64,000 nucleotides of DNA from Xiphias gladius (Eukaryota > Chordata > Actinopteri > Istiophoriformes > Xiphiidae). The DNA lies in the NCBI RefSeq assembly GCF_016859285.1, contig NC_053418.1:20766829-20830828 (forward strand), given 5' to 3'. Below, piece after piece: positions 10,380 to 24,631 of the stretch (within the stretch, counting starts at the first letter, position 1; each line of letters begins with the position of its first letter). The notes below the pieces were generated by a model. The model had not been told where the DNA came from. It was given only the letters and a program-made list of their open reading frames with translations, and did not search any database. Position numbers and translations under genes: made by a program.

Positions 10380-12163
10380 CTGACACTAAGAGAAGACTGG
10401 ATGAGTCAGAATGAGAGAGGGAGGCACAAACAGCCAGAGAAAGACAAAAAGGTTAGAGAGTTGTTCCAGACTGACACAAAGGCGGTAACACGCAAGGCAT
10501 TGAACACAAAGTTTAACATTCTTCACATTCTCATCAATTGAACTAAATTTAAATAAACACAATTTATTGACTAAGAAACTTTTATCTATTGTTTACAGCA
10601 GGTTCACCACTTTACTAGAAACCTTATTGGTGAACAAGTGAGAGAATTTTTTATTCATTTGAAAGATGAGCATACCTTATGTAACCAAGTCTGAATGAAA
10701 ACTAATCATCATGCAGTTATTTTAGAAACCCACTAATTAGCTGTAGAGTGATTTGATATCATTGCAGACCCCAACTTGTTGGGCTCTACTGGCCAAACCC
10801 TGACTTAACTTGCATCCCAGCTGAGGAGCTATCACCCCTGTATTGTATCTAGTTTGTATTGCAACACCCTGCACCAACTCCTAAAGGGCGGAAATATATC
10901 TGTGTTCGTTATTGTGAACAGCCTGTACAAGTTACTCACAGGTCCTCATAGTTTCATAAACGTTATCAGCCATCATGGTCCATGAAGCCCTAGTTTAACA
11001 CTGCTCTTGACCACTTCATTGTCACCCATTTGGGTGAACTTCCTGGTGACTTTACGAGTTGAAGAGGAGCACCTGAATGCACCTGCTGTTTTGGTCTCAG
11101 TGAGGACAAACATTTGAGACATCACATTTGGGGAGGTTTTGGGAGGTCAGCCTGGACTTGAGGTACATTTTGAGGTAACATTCTCCTGCCCAAAGAAACT
11201 GAGATGCAGATTATGTTTCAGGGGCACCTCTTTTCAAGATTTGCACAGTGCTCAGAATAATAATCTATTTCTAAATATCTATTCAGTCAAAGAAAAATAT
11301 CTAGTTCTACAAGTTGTGACAACTGATTTTTGGAACTATGAAACTCACCAGTTTTCCATAAATTTCTGATGGATTTTGGTGTTTTTTTTTCTTTTGTAGA
11401 TAACCACATTGGCACAGCCAGACTGCCCATGTTTTCAGATAAGCCCAAGATGCCTTTCACGGAGGCGTTCATATATGAAGTGTTTCGTCATGCTTCCTAC
11501 GTCCCTTTCACCATACCTCACTGGTAAGACAAATGTTTTGTGCACAGTAAATTTGAGGTTGTCTGTAGTGTTAATAATGCTTTCCTCTCCTTTCCTCTCT
11601 TTAAGCACTACAACAAATCTCACCCTGAATGGATATTTCATTCCTAAAGACACATGTGTCTTCATTAACCAGTATCAAGTCAATCATGATACGTGAGTAG
11701 CCACAAGCAGTCATCACTTAATAATGACTTTGAATTTGACTTTCATAAGACATGCTACTGTATCAGTAAAGAGTGAAATAATGTATGCCAGTCTCTTTTA
11801 ACATTATCTTTTCAGTTGATAGTAATGTAAAATTCTGTTTTATTGGTTTATTGATTTTCATCTTTCTCACTCTGTCCTAGTGATCTTTGGGGTGACCCGG
11901 ACACATTTCGCCCTGAACGCTTCCTGGGTCCATCAGGACTCCTCAACAAGGAGCTGACGGAAAAGGTTCTCATCTTTGGCATGGGGAAGAGACGCTGTCT
12001 TGGTGACGGATTTGCACGCTTGGAGATGTTTGTCTTTCTCACCACGCTGCTCCACGGACTGCGGATTGAAACTGTTCCAGGGCAGGAGCTGGATCTCAGC
12101 ACTGATTTTGGTCTGACTATGAAACCACGTCCATACAGGATTACAATCTCCTCGAGGTTTTAG
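7303..12163 (+). CDS. cyp1d1: Cytochrome P450 family 1 subfamily D (CYP1D1), complete
   Basis: Haem-thiolate monooxygenase anchored in the ER. Coding exons: 7303-7572, 7663-8283, 9279-9402, 9544-9633, 11400-11523, 11606-11692 and 11881-12163, in phase, 532 residues. An N-terminal hydrophobic anchor (about 18-35) is followed by a proline-rich hinge [14 protein letters not shown] (53-66). The I-helix motif AGFDT is at 338-342, the K-helix ExxR at E395-R398, PERF at 450-453 and the haem loop [10 protein letters not shown] at 471-480 with ligand Cys478. Sizes 124, 90, 124 and 87 nt match CYP1A exons 3-6, so the gene belongs to the CYP1A/1D branch, not single-exon CYP1C or two-exon CYP1B. Its place between aldh1a1 and anxa1 equals that of human CYP1D1P, hence CYP1D1. 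Oddities: an additional 90-nt intron splits the usual large first coding exon, and the second intron uses a GC donor (AAG|GCAAGG). CYP1A is the main alternative. No disablement seen. Confidence 0.9.
9228..9270 (+). repeat. (GT)n microsatellite at the 3' splice site of cyp1d1 exon 3
   Basis: GT dinucleotides run to about 9264, followed by TTGTGTGATTGCAG and the exon at 9279. The repeat therefore replaces most of the usual polypyrimidine tract. Confidence 0.95.
10342..10379 (+). repeat. (GA)n microsatellite in cyp1d1 intron 4
   Basis: A run of GA dinucleotides with one interruption (GATAGA), within the 1.77-kb intron between the exons ending at 9633 and starting at 11400. The rest of that intron holds nothing I recognise. 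Confidence 0.9.
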
Positions 12164-15100
12164 ACCCTCAAAAACCCAAATGATGATCTGTGTGGATGTT
12201 TTGAAATATCAAAACACAAATAATTATTATTTTTATTAGCCACCGTTTTTGGCTAACATTCATAACACCCCAGCGATACAGTACCTCTCATTAGACCTTT
12301 TTCATAGACTTGAGTTTTTGTTTTGGCAAATGTGGTCAAAACCATGAACACACACATGAACAACAAAAGGGAATTATGCAGTATGTATAAATGTGTTTCT
12401 AAAATATTGAAAAATAGCTAGAAATAGCACCGAATATGAACTAACTTCATCTTTGTATTGAACACTTTATTTGCTGAGTGAGGGTCATTCTAAGTGCTTC
12501 TGTGCCTGTTCTTTGAAAGGGTAGAGTCCCTCCGCTTTCGTGTCCCACCACATTAAAAATGAAACTAGCTTGAAACCAGCCCCCTCATTAAAAGTCTTTA
12601 TCTTAAGTTATTAGTTACAGTTAAACACTGAGGGAGGGAGAGAGAGACGGTGTTTCAGATTGGTGATCGGCGCCTCAGGCCTCAAACTGTGTTCATGCAG
12701 GGTTCATCCTCACTCTCGTTGGCCCTCTTGTCCCCCTCCTCGCTTCAACTTTTCTCCTATCTCCTCCTCATCTGTTAGATTCTCTTTCATCTTCTCGTCC
12801 CCATCACATCCTCATCTTCTTCCTGTCTTTATCCCCCTTCCCTGGCTCCTCCTCCTCTTTTTACTGTAGCTTCAAGGCAAACACTGCCGAGCGAAGTCAT
12901 CTGCTCCCATCTCCGCAGTCTCCCCCAGTGGCTCTCCGAGGAATGACGCAAAAGTATGTAAGACATTTTGAACCTCCTCCTCCTCTCCCATCAGTACTGT
13001 GACCTCCCACACAATCAGATTAGGTACAGTCCCAGACATCTTTGACGAGGTAAAGAGGACAGCGGGGTGTGAAATCGGGCAGTTCTATTTTCATAAGCTA
13101 AGTGTGAAGAAGGATGGCAGTATGTGTTTGAACAAAAAGGGAGTCGGGCAGAATTACTTATGGGAACTTCATCCTGAAATGGAGAGTTTGAAAGTTGTGT
13201 TCATGACAGTATTCACTGTTTAACACTTATATCTATACAGTGAAGTCTACTGAGTGATCATGTTCTTTTCCAGCAGAGTCCTACCTGTAAACTGCATCTT
13301 ACAGACACAGCCTTCTAAAATGACCAGTGAGTTCTTACACTTGAACAATAGTCAGTAAAGTCTGTCCCAAGGATTCAAACTGGCAACCCTCTGGTCACAG
13401 CTGTCTTCACTAACCTCTGGAATGCCCAGGAATAGCATGAAAGAGTGTAAAATTTAAAGGCCCTCCTCCACTCGGAAATGTGTTTTGCTTGTTGTTACTC
13501 TAGTTGGATGTTTGACCTTCATTGTATGTGCAGAGTTTGACAATGGCTGTTTTCACATTCTTATGCTGAAGAACAATATTTGCATATTCATTTTCTGGGT
13601 GTTTCTGTGAGGGAGAAGGAGAAGATGTCATTTCAAGAATTTTTAACTTGGTAATTGAACTTTTTTGTTGAAACACTTTGTCAGACACAAGCTATTTTCC
13701 AAATCAAATATTTTCTTTATGTCTTAAAACCTGTCTGAAGGGGCCCTTTAAAGATTTTTGGTGCCTAAGTTTCGACAAATCAAGTGATTTGTGGGGAATA
13801 TCAGTTATTATTTTTGTGTTTACGCCATTTCAGAGAATACTGGTTTAGTGGTAACTTTGGTCAAGTTGGTTAAAGCAATATTAAAGTAATTAAATTAATA
13901 TTAACTTAGGTAAAGTATATATATTTAAACACACATTCCTTGAAAGGACGTGGTATTTGTTGTGTGGTATAATAACTGTCATAGGTATTCAGGTATTCAC
14001 TTTTATTTTCATTATTTATAACTGCAAACATTTTGAATTACCTCTTGAAAAGATTAACTCAGAGCACTAAATCTCAGAGCACTGCGCTCTCATCATAGTT
14101 GATAATGTCAGCAAACCTAACTTTTTTTTAATAACATCTTCAAAGTAGATGAAATGAGGAAAAGGGTGAAATAAATGGCACTTATAGCCTATAATGTGTG
14201 TTAGAAGTAGTCACTTCTTATGATGCATATCATAATATTTGTGGGGAAGCATGTAATTTTAAAATAAAAAAGGAAATGCTTAATTTCTGTGTTGTACTAG
14301 TAATGTTTCTATTTCCAAGATACAGTAACTCTGCCATTTACATCTTCTTATTGTAGAAGTATAGTAACTCTCAGATTGTCCTCAAAAGCCTAGCATATAC
14401 TGACAGAAGTCATGTGGTGACAGCAAGCTTGTGGTCATTAACTGTATTAAGGCATCATTTGCAATTTTGCCTGTGGGTGGTCATGCATGCAAACCATTTA
14501 CAGTGAACTGGTTTGTGTTGATGGTGAAAAAAACACACCCAGAGGATGAGACCTCAGCCCCTCATCAACCCTGTTCCCTCTCCATGTGCTCTCTGTAGCA
14601 TTCTGTGTCTTTGTCCCTCACTTTGTTCTGGTCCACAGAGCTCACAGTATGAATTAAACTATGGCCGTCATTAAAGAATAACAAATCACAGTGAACATGT
14701 GCTGAGCGGCCTCTGGTCTAAAGCAGCCAATAAAACACAGCACGCAAAGCTAGGAATCATGGCTCTAATGTGGCGTGACAAAGAGAAGCACTTGTAGGGC
14801 CCGCGGTATAGATTAAAAATGCTGAACAATTAAGATTAGGCTCAAATGCAGACAAAAGACAGCCTACTTATAGAAACTTTTATCCCCCATCAGTGCTGAA
14901 ATGCTATCCTGCCTCAAACAATTTTGAAGCCTTGACTCCGCTGTGACTGTTTTAGTGTGAGCCAAGGCCTGCAGTGTAACAAAAACACGCCAATAAACAG
15001 CCCCAGGACTCCTCAATTAAATAATTGCCTTCATCACATGGATGTTGATATGAAACAGTAGCATATATACATTTAAGGTGAAATAAAACCTTGCAGGCTT

Positions 15101-15908
15101 ACTTTTTCTGAAATATTAATGTCTACAAATAACAAAATCCATAAATTTCCCCTGCAAACTTTGGCACTTTCTGAGCAGTGCCCTTCAAACAGTTGTCTTT
15201 AGCTTCTCTCATCAGCTCTAATTTTAGTGAACCCCCTGCTCATCAGAAAAAAGAAAACAACAACATAACAGGGCCTTTGCGTGTTTTGAGAGCATCCATT
15301 CCCAGCCATGAGATCTCACCCGACAACAGTATAGAGAAACTGGAGACTTAACCTCTCAGGCTCTAATGGGCTACAAACTTGTTGCTTTTTACTACTTACA
15401 ATAGAAGTGGAAACTGAATGACCAACTGACTTCCTTTTTGCCTATTCAGTTACACATGGGGCCCCAAATTGCGGGGGCCTCATTCTATAGACCCAGGCAG
15501 GCAGCACCCATTAACAAAGTGCACGCAATCCCCTGAATGCCACTGTCAGTGCCCCTATAGTGATGTCACCCATCCCTCCATGTTACAAAATCAAATATTT
15601 AAAGGACTTTAAAGATATGCTTATTCATAGGCATTTGTGGCTTCAACAATGCATACAAAATACGAGAAATGGTCCCAATGATCCCATTTCACCACTTTAC
15701 CGCACTATTGTGCAGAATGTGCAATATAGCACATCCTCCTCTTCAACTGTCTGTCCTGACCTCATCTATCAGAAAAAAATGGAAATAGAAAACAGAAATA
15801 AAATAAGTGTGTCTGTTTCAATGTGGCAATCAAATTCTTTTAGTTTTACTCTCAATATAGATTTATGTTTTGACACTTCTGACTGTAACAGATTATAGTG
15901 ACATATAC
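12164..15908. other. Intergenic region, no gene seen
   Basis: This is 3.7 kb between the cyp1d1 stop and the 3' end of the minus-strand kinesin locus. The beginning must hold the cyp1d1 3' UTR; an ATTAAA variant signal lies near 12552 but the end is not certain. A pyrimidine-rich stretch lies at 12700-12860. Short open frames show no family motifs and no splice context. Confidence 0.5.
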
Positions 15909-18900
15909 CTCTTTCAGTTGGGCAATCTCTTTGCTTTCCCCATTTCTCTGAGCATTGTTGGTTATGGCTTTCACTCTTGTTGCGTAACGGGAAGGTTCAG
16001 GAAGTTCATGTGTTAGTTAAGAGTTTGTTAGCATTCAAATAAATCAAACAATGAATCTCTCTCTTTCTCTCTCTCTCTCTCTTCTAACATGAGAGATGTG
16101 AGAGTCTCATCAAGGTTGCATTCTGAAGGAGAAATGTTGACAATCATGAGGGTTTGGGCAATGCCACCCAGAGAGTCCTGCATGGACGATTGATGAAAAA
16201 GCACAGGTCGTTTTTGGGTGACCTGCATTTCTCCATCACAGTCCAAGACCACACCTAAGAAATCATGAGCAACGTAATGTTCATTTCTGCAATATTTATA
16301 ATTTGTATGTGAAGCCAACAAAGTTTGAATTAATTCAAAACTGTATCAGATTGGATCATCAAAGTTTACTGCTTCATATGTTTACCTGTGTCAGCTTGCT
16401 ATTCCTGTAAGGTACATGGGGGAATTCAGCAGACAAGGCGGAAATCAATTAAGGGCACTCAGAGACTTGTTAATGGAGTTAGCCTCCTGCGGAGGAGAGG
16501 AGAATTTAGAGAATGCTTTACACTCACTTGATGCGCAAGTCAGGACATGATATATGATCAAACCGTCGCTGGTGTTCCTTGGCGCCAGTCTTGGCTGCTC
16601 TCTCACTGCCTGCCAGGTCCACAAGGCTCAACTTACTAGTGCTCATGCTCCCATTGCTCAGATTCCTGCTCTCCACTATGATGCCAACAATGAGATTGGA
16701 GCCGGAACTCTCCACATTCATCTCTTGGGCAACATACACTAAAAGAAATTGTTGCAGATTATATTTCAAATGATCGACATATCAATTCATCATATAATCA
16801 TTCTGCTCTAAACAAGTTGTTTATGATTAAGGAGAAAAAATAGCATAAATACCAATAAAAACAAATAAACATGTGATAACACTATTATTCGTTGTCTTTT
16901 TTGTACCATCCTTCCTTCCAGAGTACTTCTAAGTGTGTCACCTTTTTACAACTTGGTCAGTATCCACTGTCAATAGACTGTATTTGTGATTGATATCAGT
17001 AATTTTGTAGTTCCTAGTGGCTCCAGCTCCTGATTACTAAAATATTAGGTGTGTCCTCTATGGACTCTGATGACCTGTGTGCATCTATAAAACAATGTTG
17101 CTGATTCACATTTTGGCTGCTCTGCCACTCACCGTCCAGTCCAGTAATGATGTACCGAGCTGATGTACCCCTCACACTGACTGTAACTAACACGATTAAT
17201 CCAAACCATTTAGCAGGGCCCTGTTTGAACTGGGTGGCATGGCACGGTACAGAGAACTCACTGGTGGCAGAGATGTGTCAGTTGGCACTGGCTTGCTGGA
17301 ACAGATCGTAGAGCTCCTGGGCACTGGAAGCATCCTTTGTCTCTGCTCCTTGGGCGAACACAACCCCCTTTCTGTTCCTCTTGATCTCCACCCGCCTGGC
17401 CTGGCCATGGGACTGGGACTGTGCATGGGCCTCACCAGCCAGGCTCACAAAGAGGTCCTGCAGCCTGTCGTTGTACAGCTCCAGCATATAGGACAAAACC
17501 TGAGGTAAAAGGATGAAGAAACACAGGGAGGAGGGGGAGCAGGGGGATGGCAGGGACAGCGAGGGAGAAAGGGATGGGAGACAAAAGGAAAGAGATAATT
17601 TGCGGTTCTCATAATTCATGTAACATCTAAGATCTTTGCTCCCAGTGAGCTCTATTTACATTGGTGATAGACTGCCTGTTACCTTGAAGTTGAATTTGAT
17701 ACTGTTCTCCTGTAGGATATCAAATATGGCATTATTATATCCTGGGGTTCTTCTGTTTCTTGTCCCCCACCATGGTGAAAGTCTTCCCTGAGCCGTCTGG
17801 CCCTACACAAAGATACAGATATCGTAGCCATCCATAGCTGACTGGATCAGTGTGTGGTGAAAATATTTTCTGAACTACTGAGCTGACAGTATTTAAACAT
17901 TTGTAGATCCTTGGATTACAGGCATCTCTGTGGGCCTCCATCAATCTGCTACATGACATTATTTAAGTAACTGTACCTTTACTCCGTTTTAATTAGCACA
18001 AATTGGTACTATAAATTATCGGAAACTACTTTTCAAATAAATTTAAGTTGGATCAAAAGAACACATTTGTTGCTGAACACCTTGTCAAACTGCAACTCCG
18101 TCTACCCACAAGGGATTTCCATGGTGACAGAGTAATCGATGGCCCCACCCTGAGCATCCTCGGTTGGGCTCACTGGTTGAATCCGACAAAACACACAGAT
18201 CTTATCTAAGGAAAAAAAACATTAGACATGAAGCCTTAATAACCTCAAAAAAAGTGAGAATTAAACTGAGCAAGCCTCACTTTTTGCTGTTTAATTTCAA
18301 GCATAAAAATTTAATGCTGGCTAATGTGTACCTCTCATATCTTCAACCATATTGTAGTATTTCTTCCTCATTGTTCTTTCTGAAGTGTAGTTTTCAATTA
18401 TTTACTTTTTCTCTTCTTTAATTTGCTTTAGCTTGAGAGAAGAGCATGATAACACATGGGTGTGACACTAAAAGGCTTACTAAAATTACTTAGTAATCTG
18501 GAAACTTAAAAACCTATAGAAAAGTCGATTGATTTGCTACAATGTACTCAAGGTGTTGATTAACAGTCAATAATGAATCCAGTGTATGACCTGTTATATT
18601 ACAATAGCAGGCATAATATGTATGATGCTTCATCAGCCCATGTAATTTACGTCAAATCCTAAGTCGACACTTGTAACGGTTCAGTTGGAACTGAAATCAT
18701 CAAATTCAGACAGAAAAACAGAAAAGGAAGGCCCACGTCCTCTGGTACACAAGTTTGTTTTTTAATATACTGGGAAATTATCATCAGTGTTTTACCCCTG
18801 AGGCCAGATTTGAACTGAGACACTGACTTGTATGATACAACACCAACCTGATCCTGCAGCAAGAGAATCTGCTGACTGACACTCTTCACTCCCTCTGTGC

Positions 18901-21112
18901 TTTGGATTTTCCCTCATCCTCAGATGTCCTCCAGCTCTTAGACTGCACCACAATCTGAGGCAAAAAAATAAAATAAAATAACAAATGAAAACTACTGATA
19001 TAAGTGATGTACCTTACACTCAGTGAACCATACTAATGCAGAAACATACAGTTGTTGCAAGGCTAATGTAAAGATGCACACCATGTTTAACATGACTGCT
19101 GGATGCATGCAAAGTGAATGTAGTTATTCGTTTGACATTAATGTATAATAGGTAGAAAGCAACATACTCAGGGGATTTAAGATATTTATTTACCATTTTT
19201 TACACGGCTTTATCCAGTTTTGATACAGTCTAAAGCCATTTGAGAGACCTCATACTCCCTCACTGTTTCTTGTACTGAGGACAAACTTGACTCATATTCT
19301 TATGACCTGAAACATGGAAAAAAAAAATCTTTTTCATTATTATTATATTCTAGACAATAAAATGAATGAAGAAAATATAAAAGTTGGCTCAAATTAACCT
19401 GCCACTTTTGTACTGAGACTGGCCGTGTCTATTCCAACCAATAAGAAGCCACATATTGAATATATCTGGTAACTGTTTCCATGATATCTAACCGCTTTTG
19501 GTCAGTGGTCTTGTCCTCTCTGCCATTACTGTCATCTTTAATCGTTTGTAGACGGTCCAGTCCGTCTCTGGCTTCAACCATAGCAACCTGATTGTCCTCA
19601 ATCATCTGGTCCAAAAGAGCTCTGGTCTCAGGCACTGCACTGCAGATTGCATGAGCCTAGAAAACAAAACAAAGCAGACTTATGGTATCAGTACAAGAAA
19701 GTCATAAAATCAGGGTGATGTCTAAGAAAACAGAATGAGGTATTTACTACAGCAAAACAGAGAATGCCATATCTAAAGACATTCGATACCCAGGCAGTTA
19801 ACAGTTTACACATAGTTTAATAGTTGAACAGCAACTTCTGTATGACAGTGGGAAGCAACACACTGCAGGGTGGTTGAGGGGCAGCAGGGACAGGGCTCCT
19901 CTCCGCCTCCAGCAGCTCAGTGATCTCTCTCTCCCTCTGCTACAAACTCTCCTTCAGCTCCTCCAGACGATTTTTAGCCCCCTCCAGTGGCATATCTGAC
20001 TCACTGCAATCCTGCAGAGAGAAGCACAGCAGAACACACAAAAATATATTTTGTCATGTAACACCAGATATTAGTCCATGGAGATGGGTTTGTTCTTATG
20101 TGCTAATGTTGGCTATCATCCAAATACGTTAGTTCATATATATATATTCTTAGATCATGCTCTGAGATATGAGCTGCAGACTATCATGGTAACTAATTCC
20201 AACCCACCACAGTCTGTTGTTGTCCTTTGTTCTCTGATCCGTTACCTTCATCTGCAGCTTCCTGCAGCTCCTGTGATGATACCATCAACATTTCTTGGAC
20301 TTTCCCTACTTCCTGTCGGTTCATGTGCAGCTCCTGTAGTGCTGTTCAGTGTCAGTGAGCATTATTAAAGGGGTAATATATAATGGGTACACATGCACGT
20401 GAATGCATGCACGCAGACTCACTGGAGGCCTGGGGCCGTGTAGGACGTCCAGCCTGTTGGAGAACAATTCCAGCATTTTGCTCTAAAAGAAAGAGAGAGG
20501 CAAAATTAGTCTGATAATTATGTAATGAAAATTTAAAAGGTTTACTTTGAAATATGGCCACAAGAGGGTTCTTCAGAACAGAGGAAGACATAAGAGTTTG
20601 TTAAGTTTAACCTTTTCTCTGTGCCACTGCATTGCCTCCTCTTTACTCCTCCTCTCAGCTCTCTGCTCCTCCAGCAGCTGCTCGATGTGTGCAGTCAAGG
20701 CCTGCAAGAGACAGGGCCAGGCTAGGAGAGAAATACATTAATGACTGTTTGATATGTCACCTATACTGACTATAAAGTCTGCACAAGCATGACTGATGAA
20801 TTCATTCTACAGTTTGAAGTACGGTTCTGAGAATTTGACTGTATTGTTGAACTTTAAGACCAGAAAGAAAAAAGCTTACCACAAGGGAGCACCAGGAGTT
20901 GCAGGGGAATAAGCCAGATATTTAGATAATAAGGGAGAAAAAAGGACAGGAAGTTGGTTTTTCAGCGTCAGCGTTCTTCGTCTCCACCTTCTCCTGGCAG
21001 AGGTCCTGGAATCTCTGCAGGGTGTTTAACTTGTTCTGGTAATGAGATCCGATCTTCTGCATTGTCAATTCCTGATAACACACCATCATCTGCATTACTG
21101 TTACATTTTAGT

Positions 21113-21238
<126 letters not shown>

Positions 21239-21965
21239 CCTCACCCAGTTCTCTTGTGCTGTGATCATGAAGTTCTCTTCTATCTGTTTTGGAGTGTATG
21301 CAAACACATAGACCTCACATACACAGGCACCAAGTGCCTTCCAGGGCCACAGCAGCAGCATCGGGGTAACCATGTGAGTTTGAGCAAGAACACAACCCTG
21401 TGTCGACAGTGTATTCATTGTGTGCCTGCATGCCATCTCACTGAACAACTGGACAGAGCTCCAAGTCACACATTTAACTAATATTCACTGTTTCATGAGA
21501 TGAAGTAAAGGTTATTTTATCTGCTCTCACCATGTTGGTCTACAACTTTGGGTGAGTTCAGATTCATATGTTTTTCAGTATTCTTGTCTAAAGGTATGAA
21601 ACTGATTCCATTCTGAATATAAATACATTGCTGCATGAGACACAGTGTTTATTGTGTGCTGCTCTCCCGCCGATGACGCTCATTATTTTACCTGAGAGAT
21701 GCAGAGTTCAGCTGACTCGTAGGGGATGTAGATCTTGACGTCTTGTGATCGCTCAGCTTCTATTGCCTGATCCACCAAACTGTTATCTGACAGCTGAGAT
21801 TCTGAAGAGCCTGCAGAAAAAACATGCCGTAAATCACCATTCAGTTCAAGACCACGACGGTGATAGTGAGTAGAAAGCTTTATTTCTGTAACCTCAACCG
21901 CCACAGCTTATATATACCGTCAATATCTTTTCCACCTCCATACCCCGTCATCAGCCCATTCTCTA

Positions 21966-22240
21966 CACAGCAGAGGTGGAAAGTAACGAAGTGCATTTAC
22001 TCAAGTACTGTACTTAAGTACAGTTTTGAGCTACTTATACTTTACATGAATGTTTCAACTACCTTATAATTTTACTTCACTACGTGTCAGATCTTAACTG
22101 TTGGAGGCCCAGAAGGGTAAAATTATCCGTTGTTTTTTTTTTTTTTTTTCATTCCTGTCCCGTTGATGATATTACGACCCTTCAGATTTATCTTGCGACC
22201 TTTAGAAGGTCAGCCCCCAGTTTGGGAACCACTGGACTAC
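21966..22240. repeat. hAT-like non-autonomous DNA repeat in a kinesin pseudogene intron
   Basis: It begins GAGGTGGAAAGTAAC and continues with TTTACTCAAGTACTGTACTT and AAGTACAGTTTTGAG. It ends near TTTGGGAACCACTGGAC with a poly-T insertion at about 22133-22150. Same family as the copy near 4208 and better preserved. Confidence 0.7.
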
Positions 22241-24631
22241 TACTTAAATGTAAAGTAGATAAAACTAACTCCACCTCCACCAACTACAACAGTATAATGC
22301 TGCAGACACAGTGATGAGTATTTCCTTTGATCTACGCCAATCCAGCACCTGAACACAGCCCACCTCTTCGTCTAGAGAGATTTGTGTAGAACAACAGCTT
22401 GAACAATGAAGCAAATGTTGGTGGACAGTTGGAATCAGCTTGGGGAGTGGAGTAATAGCCAAAGGAAAGAAGAAGAGAAGAGCGAGGGTAAGAGCAAGCC
22501 TTGTAACACAAGAAAAATCCCCTGAGACACACAAAGGTATTCCAGCAATCCACAAATTATCATTAGACTGGAGATAAGTAATGATATTCATGTCAAATTC
22601 ATGAAATAGTTTCATTGGCTGCTGGAGCTCATAAATCACTCCTTCATCTGTGTGTGTGTCTGTTTATGTGGGTGATTGAGTGTGTGTGTCAGGGCAGAAT
22701 TTTGCTTGTAATTCTCTGAAGCAATCAAAACAATCATACAACTGGATATAGTGAAAGTAAATCCGTCCAACTTGTCACCTTCACAGTTTTTCATATGAGA
22801 AACTAAAGTTGTACAATGTGTTTATTCATAATGTGTTTTATCATCATTTTATTGCACTTCAAAAATGTCTGACAACGATGCAGGCACGTCAAAAAATAAA
22901 GCACAAACTTCAGTAAAACAGTTAACTTTTTATTTATCAGATTTAAAACAGTTTTCACATCTTCACCATTGTGATGCGTGATTAGCAGGCAGTTTAAGGT
23001 CTATTTACATGTTTATTTTTGAAAATACACTCAAAATGTACATAATGTCAGTAATTCAGTTATTTATGTGGTTATATGCATTGGGAAGGTAGTAATCGTT
23101 AGTCCCTGTTTATTTTTTTGTCACTGTGGCCAAGTTTGTCTAAAATACTGACACATCCCCGCTCTGTCTCATACGTTCCCATCCTAACCTCTCCACTCTT
23201 TGTTTGCTCATACAGGAATGCGGGCGTGCCGTCACGCTGTTATTTTCCTCCCAGAAACACCTTTTAGTAGAGAAACAGAAATAACGTCAGGAATTACAGA
23301 GAAAAGTTGGTAGGATAAAAAACACTCAGGTTGTCTGCTGCATGAGCTTGAAAGCAGACAGAGGGTAAACCCGAAGGATCAAAACAGAGCAGAATTGAAA
23401 CTTATAACAGTGTAAGCATGTTTTGTTTGGAGTTGAGTAAGGGAATAAAAGTGAGCAGATAAAAGATTGTAATCGCTGGCTAATTTACCTTATGAAAGAG
23501 ATAATGCAAGCTACAGTTTATGCCTCAGTGATTGCATGAATGTGTGCGTAAGGATTATACTGGTCCTACCTGCTGTGTTGTCCTCATACTGGTCAAACTC
23601 TGTGTTGCGATTTATTGGACATGGCCTGTCATCCCTCAGCTCTGGTACGCTGCCTGGTAAATCCTCCAGCACCTGTGCTGCCACTGGGACCCGGCCGGGC
23701 CGCGAGGGCACCAGAGGGTCCTCCGCGCAGGTAGACCTGTTAGTTGTTTCCCAAGCGCCTGAGAAGAAAAATTGACTTTCAGATGATGTACAGGACGTGA
23801 AAAAGGAAATTTTGGTGTCCAGGCAGACATAGAAATGAGGAACAGGGTATAATCTTTACTCATGGATTCCAAATAAAAAGGCAACTATTGATGTGTGGAA
23901 TACACAGCATATGGATGGATGTGAGGTGGCAGGAGAACAGATCACTTTCAGGTAACAAAACCATCTAGATGGAAAAGGATGGAGCTTACAGTGACCTAAT
24001 GCAAGCATGATAGGAACCCAAAGACCTCTGCATGCAGGCTACGTGAACACAAAACATATCTGCAATTCTACTTTCGTTTAAGATAAGCGTGCATATACTT
24101 GTCTATTAGTATGTGTGTTTGCATGTGTGGGTGTATTTAAATCTGGTCCTGGCTGGTCATCATACCCAGATCTCATACCAGACCCTGCCAGGAACGTTGC
24201 GGTATATTTGTTCTGATACACCGACTGCTCCACTGCTTCACAACGGAGGCAGCCAAGCAGCTGAAACATTTAAGCCTCGTCTAACTTCACCTGACTGCCT
24301 TTAACACATTTATCACTCAGAGCAGCTTTGTCTACAAGATATAATCTGATATCTGATACTGAAATGAGCACAAGGATGTCATTACCACCCTAAAGATGAA
24401 GACAATCCATTGCTAATGTGTGGGTGTCTACTAGTTGTTGGTGTTTTAAACTCACGTTGCTTGCCTGCAGGAGCCACAGACTGATGTCTCCCTACTTTCT
24501 TTCCCAGGAAGGTCAGTGAATAGGATCCATTCTCAGCTCCAGAAGAGTTCACATACATTGTGTGCACAAGTGTGTTTTGACTGCCACTACTTTTCTTTGT
24601 TTGCCCTGGGGATCTGTCCAAAATCTGCAGA

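Noticed and set aside
16554-16590. Plus-strand IKPSLVFLG resembling the kinesin INKSLSALG motif, as if inverted
   Set aside because: It overlaps the antisense of the genuine TGAKEHQ codons, so an inversion is impossible. Chance resemblance.
17735-17812. Reading the kinesin P-loop as GPDGSGKT in a separate exon starting after TGTGTAG
   Set aside because: In the frame of the upstream residues (IQSAMDGYDICIFV) the sequence runs straight into GGC CAG ACG. A one-base deletion plus a TAG explains the region better than an additional intron and an aberrant P-loop.
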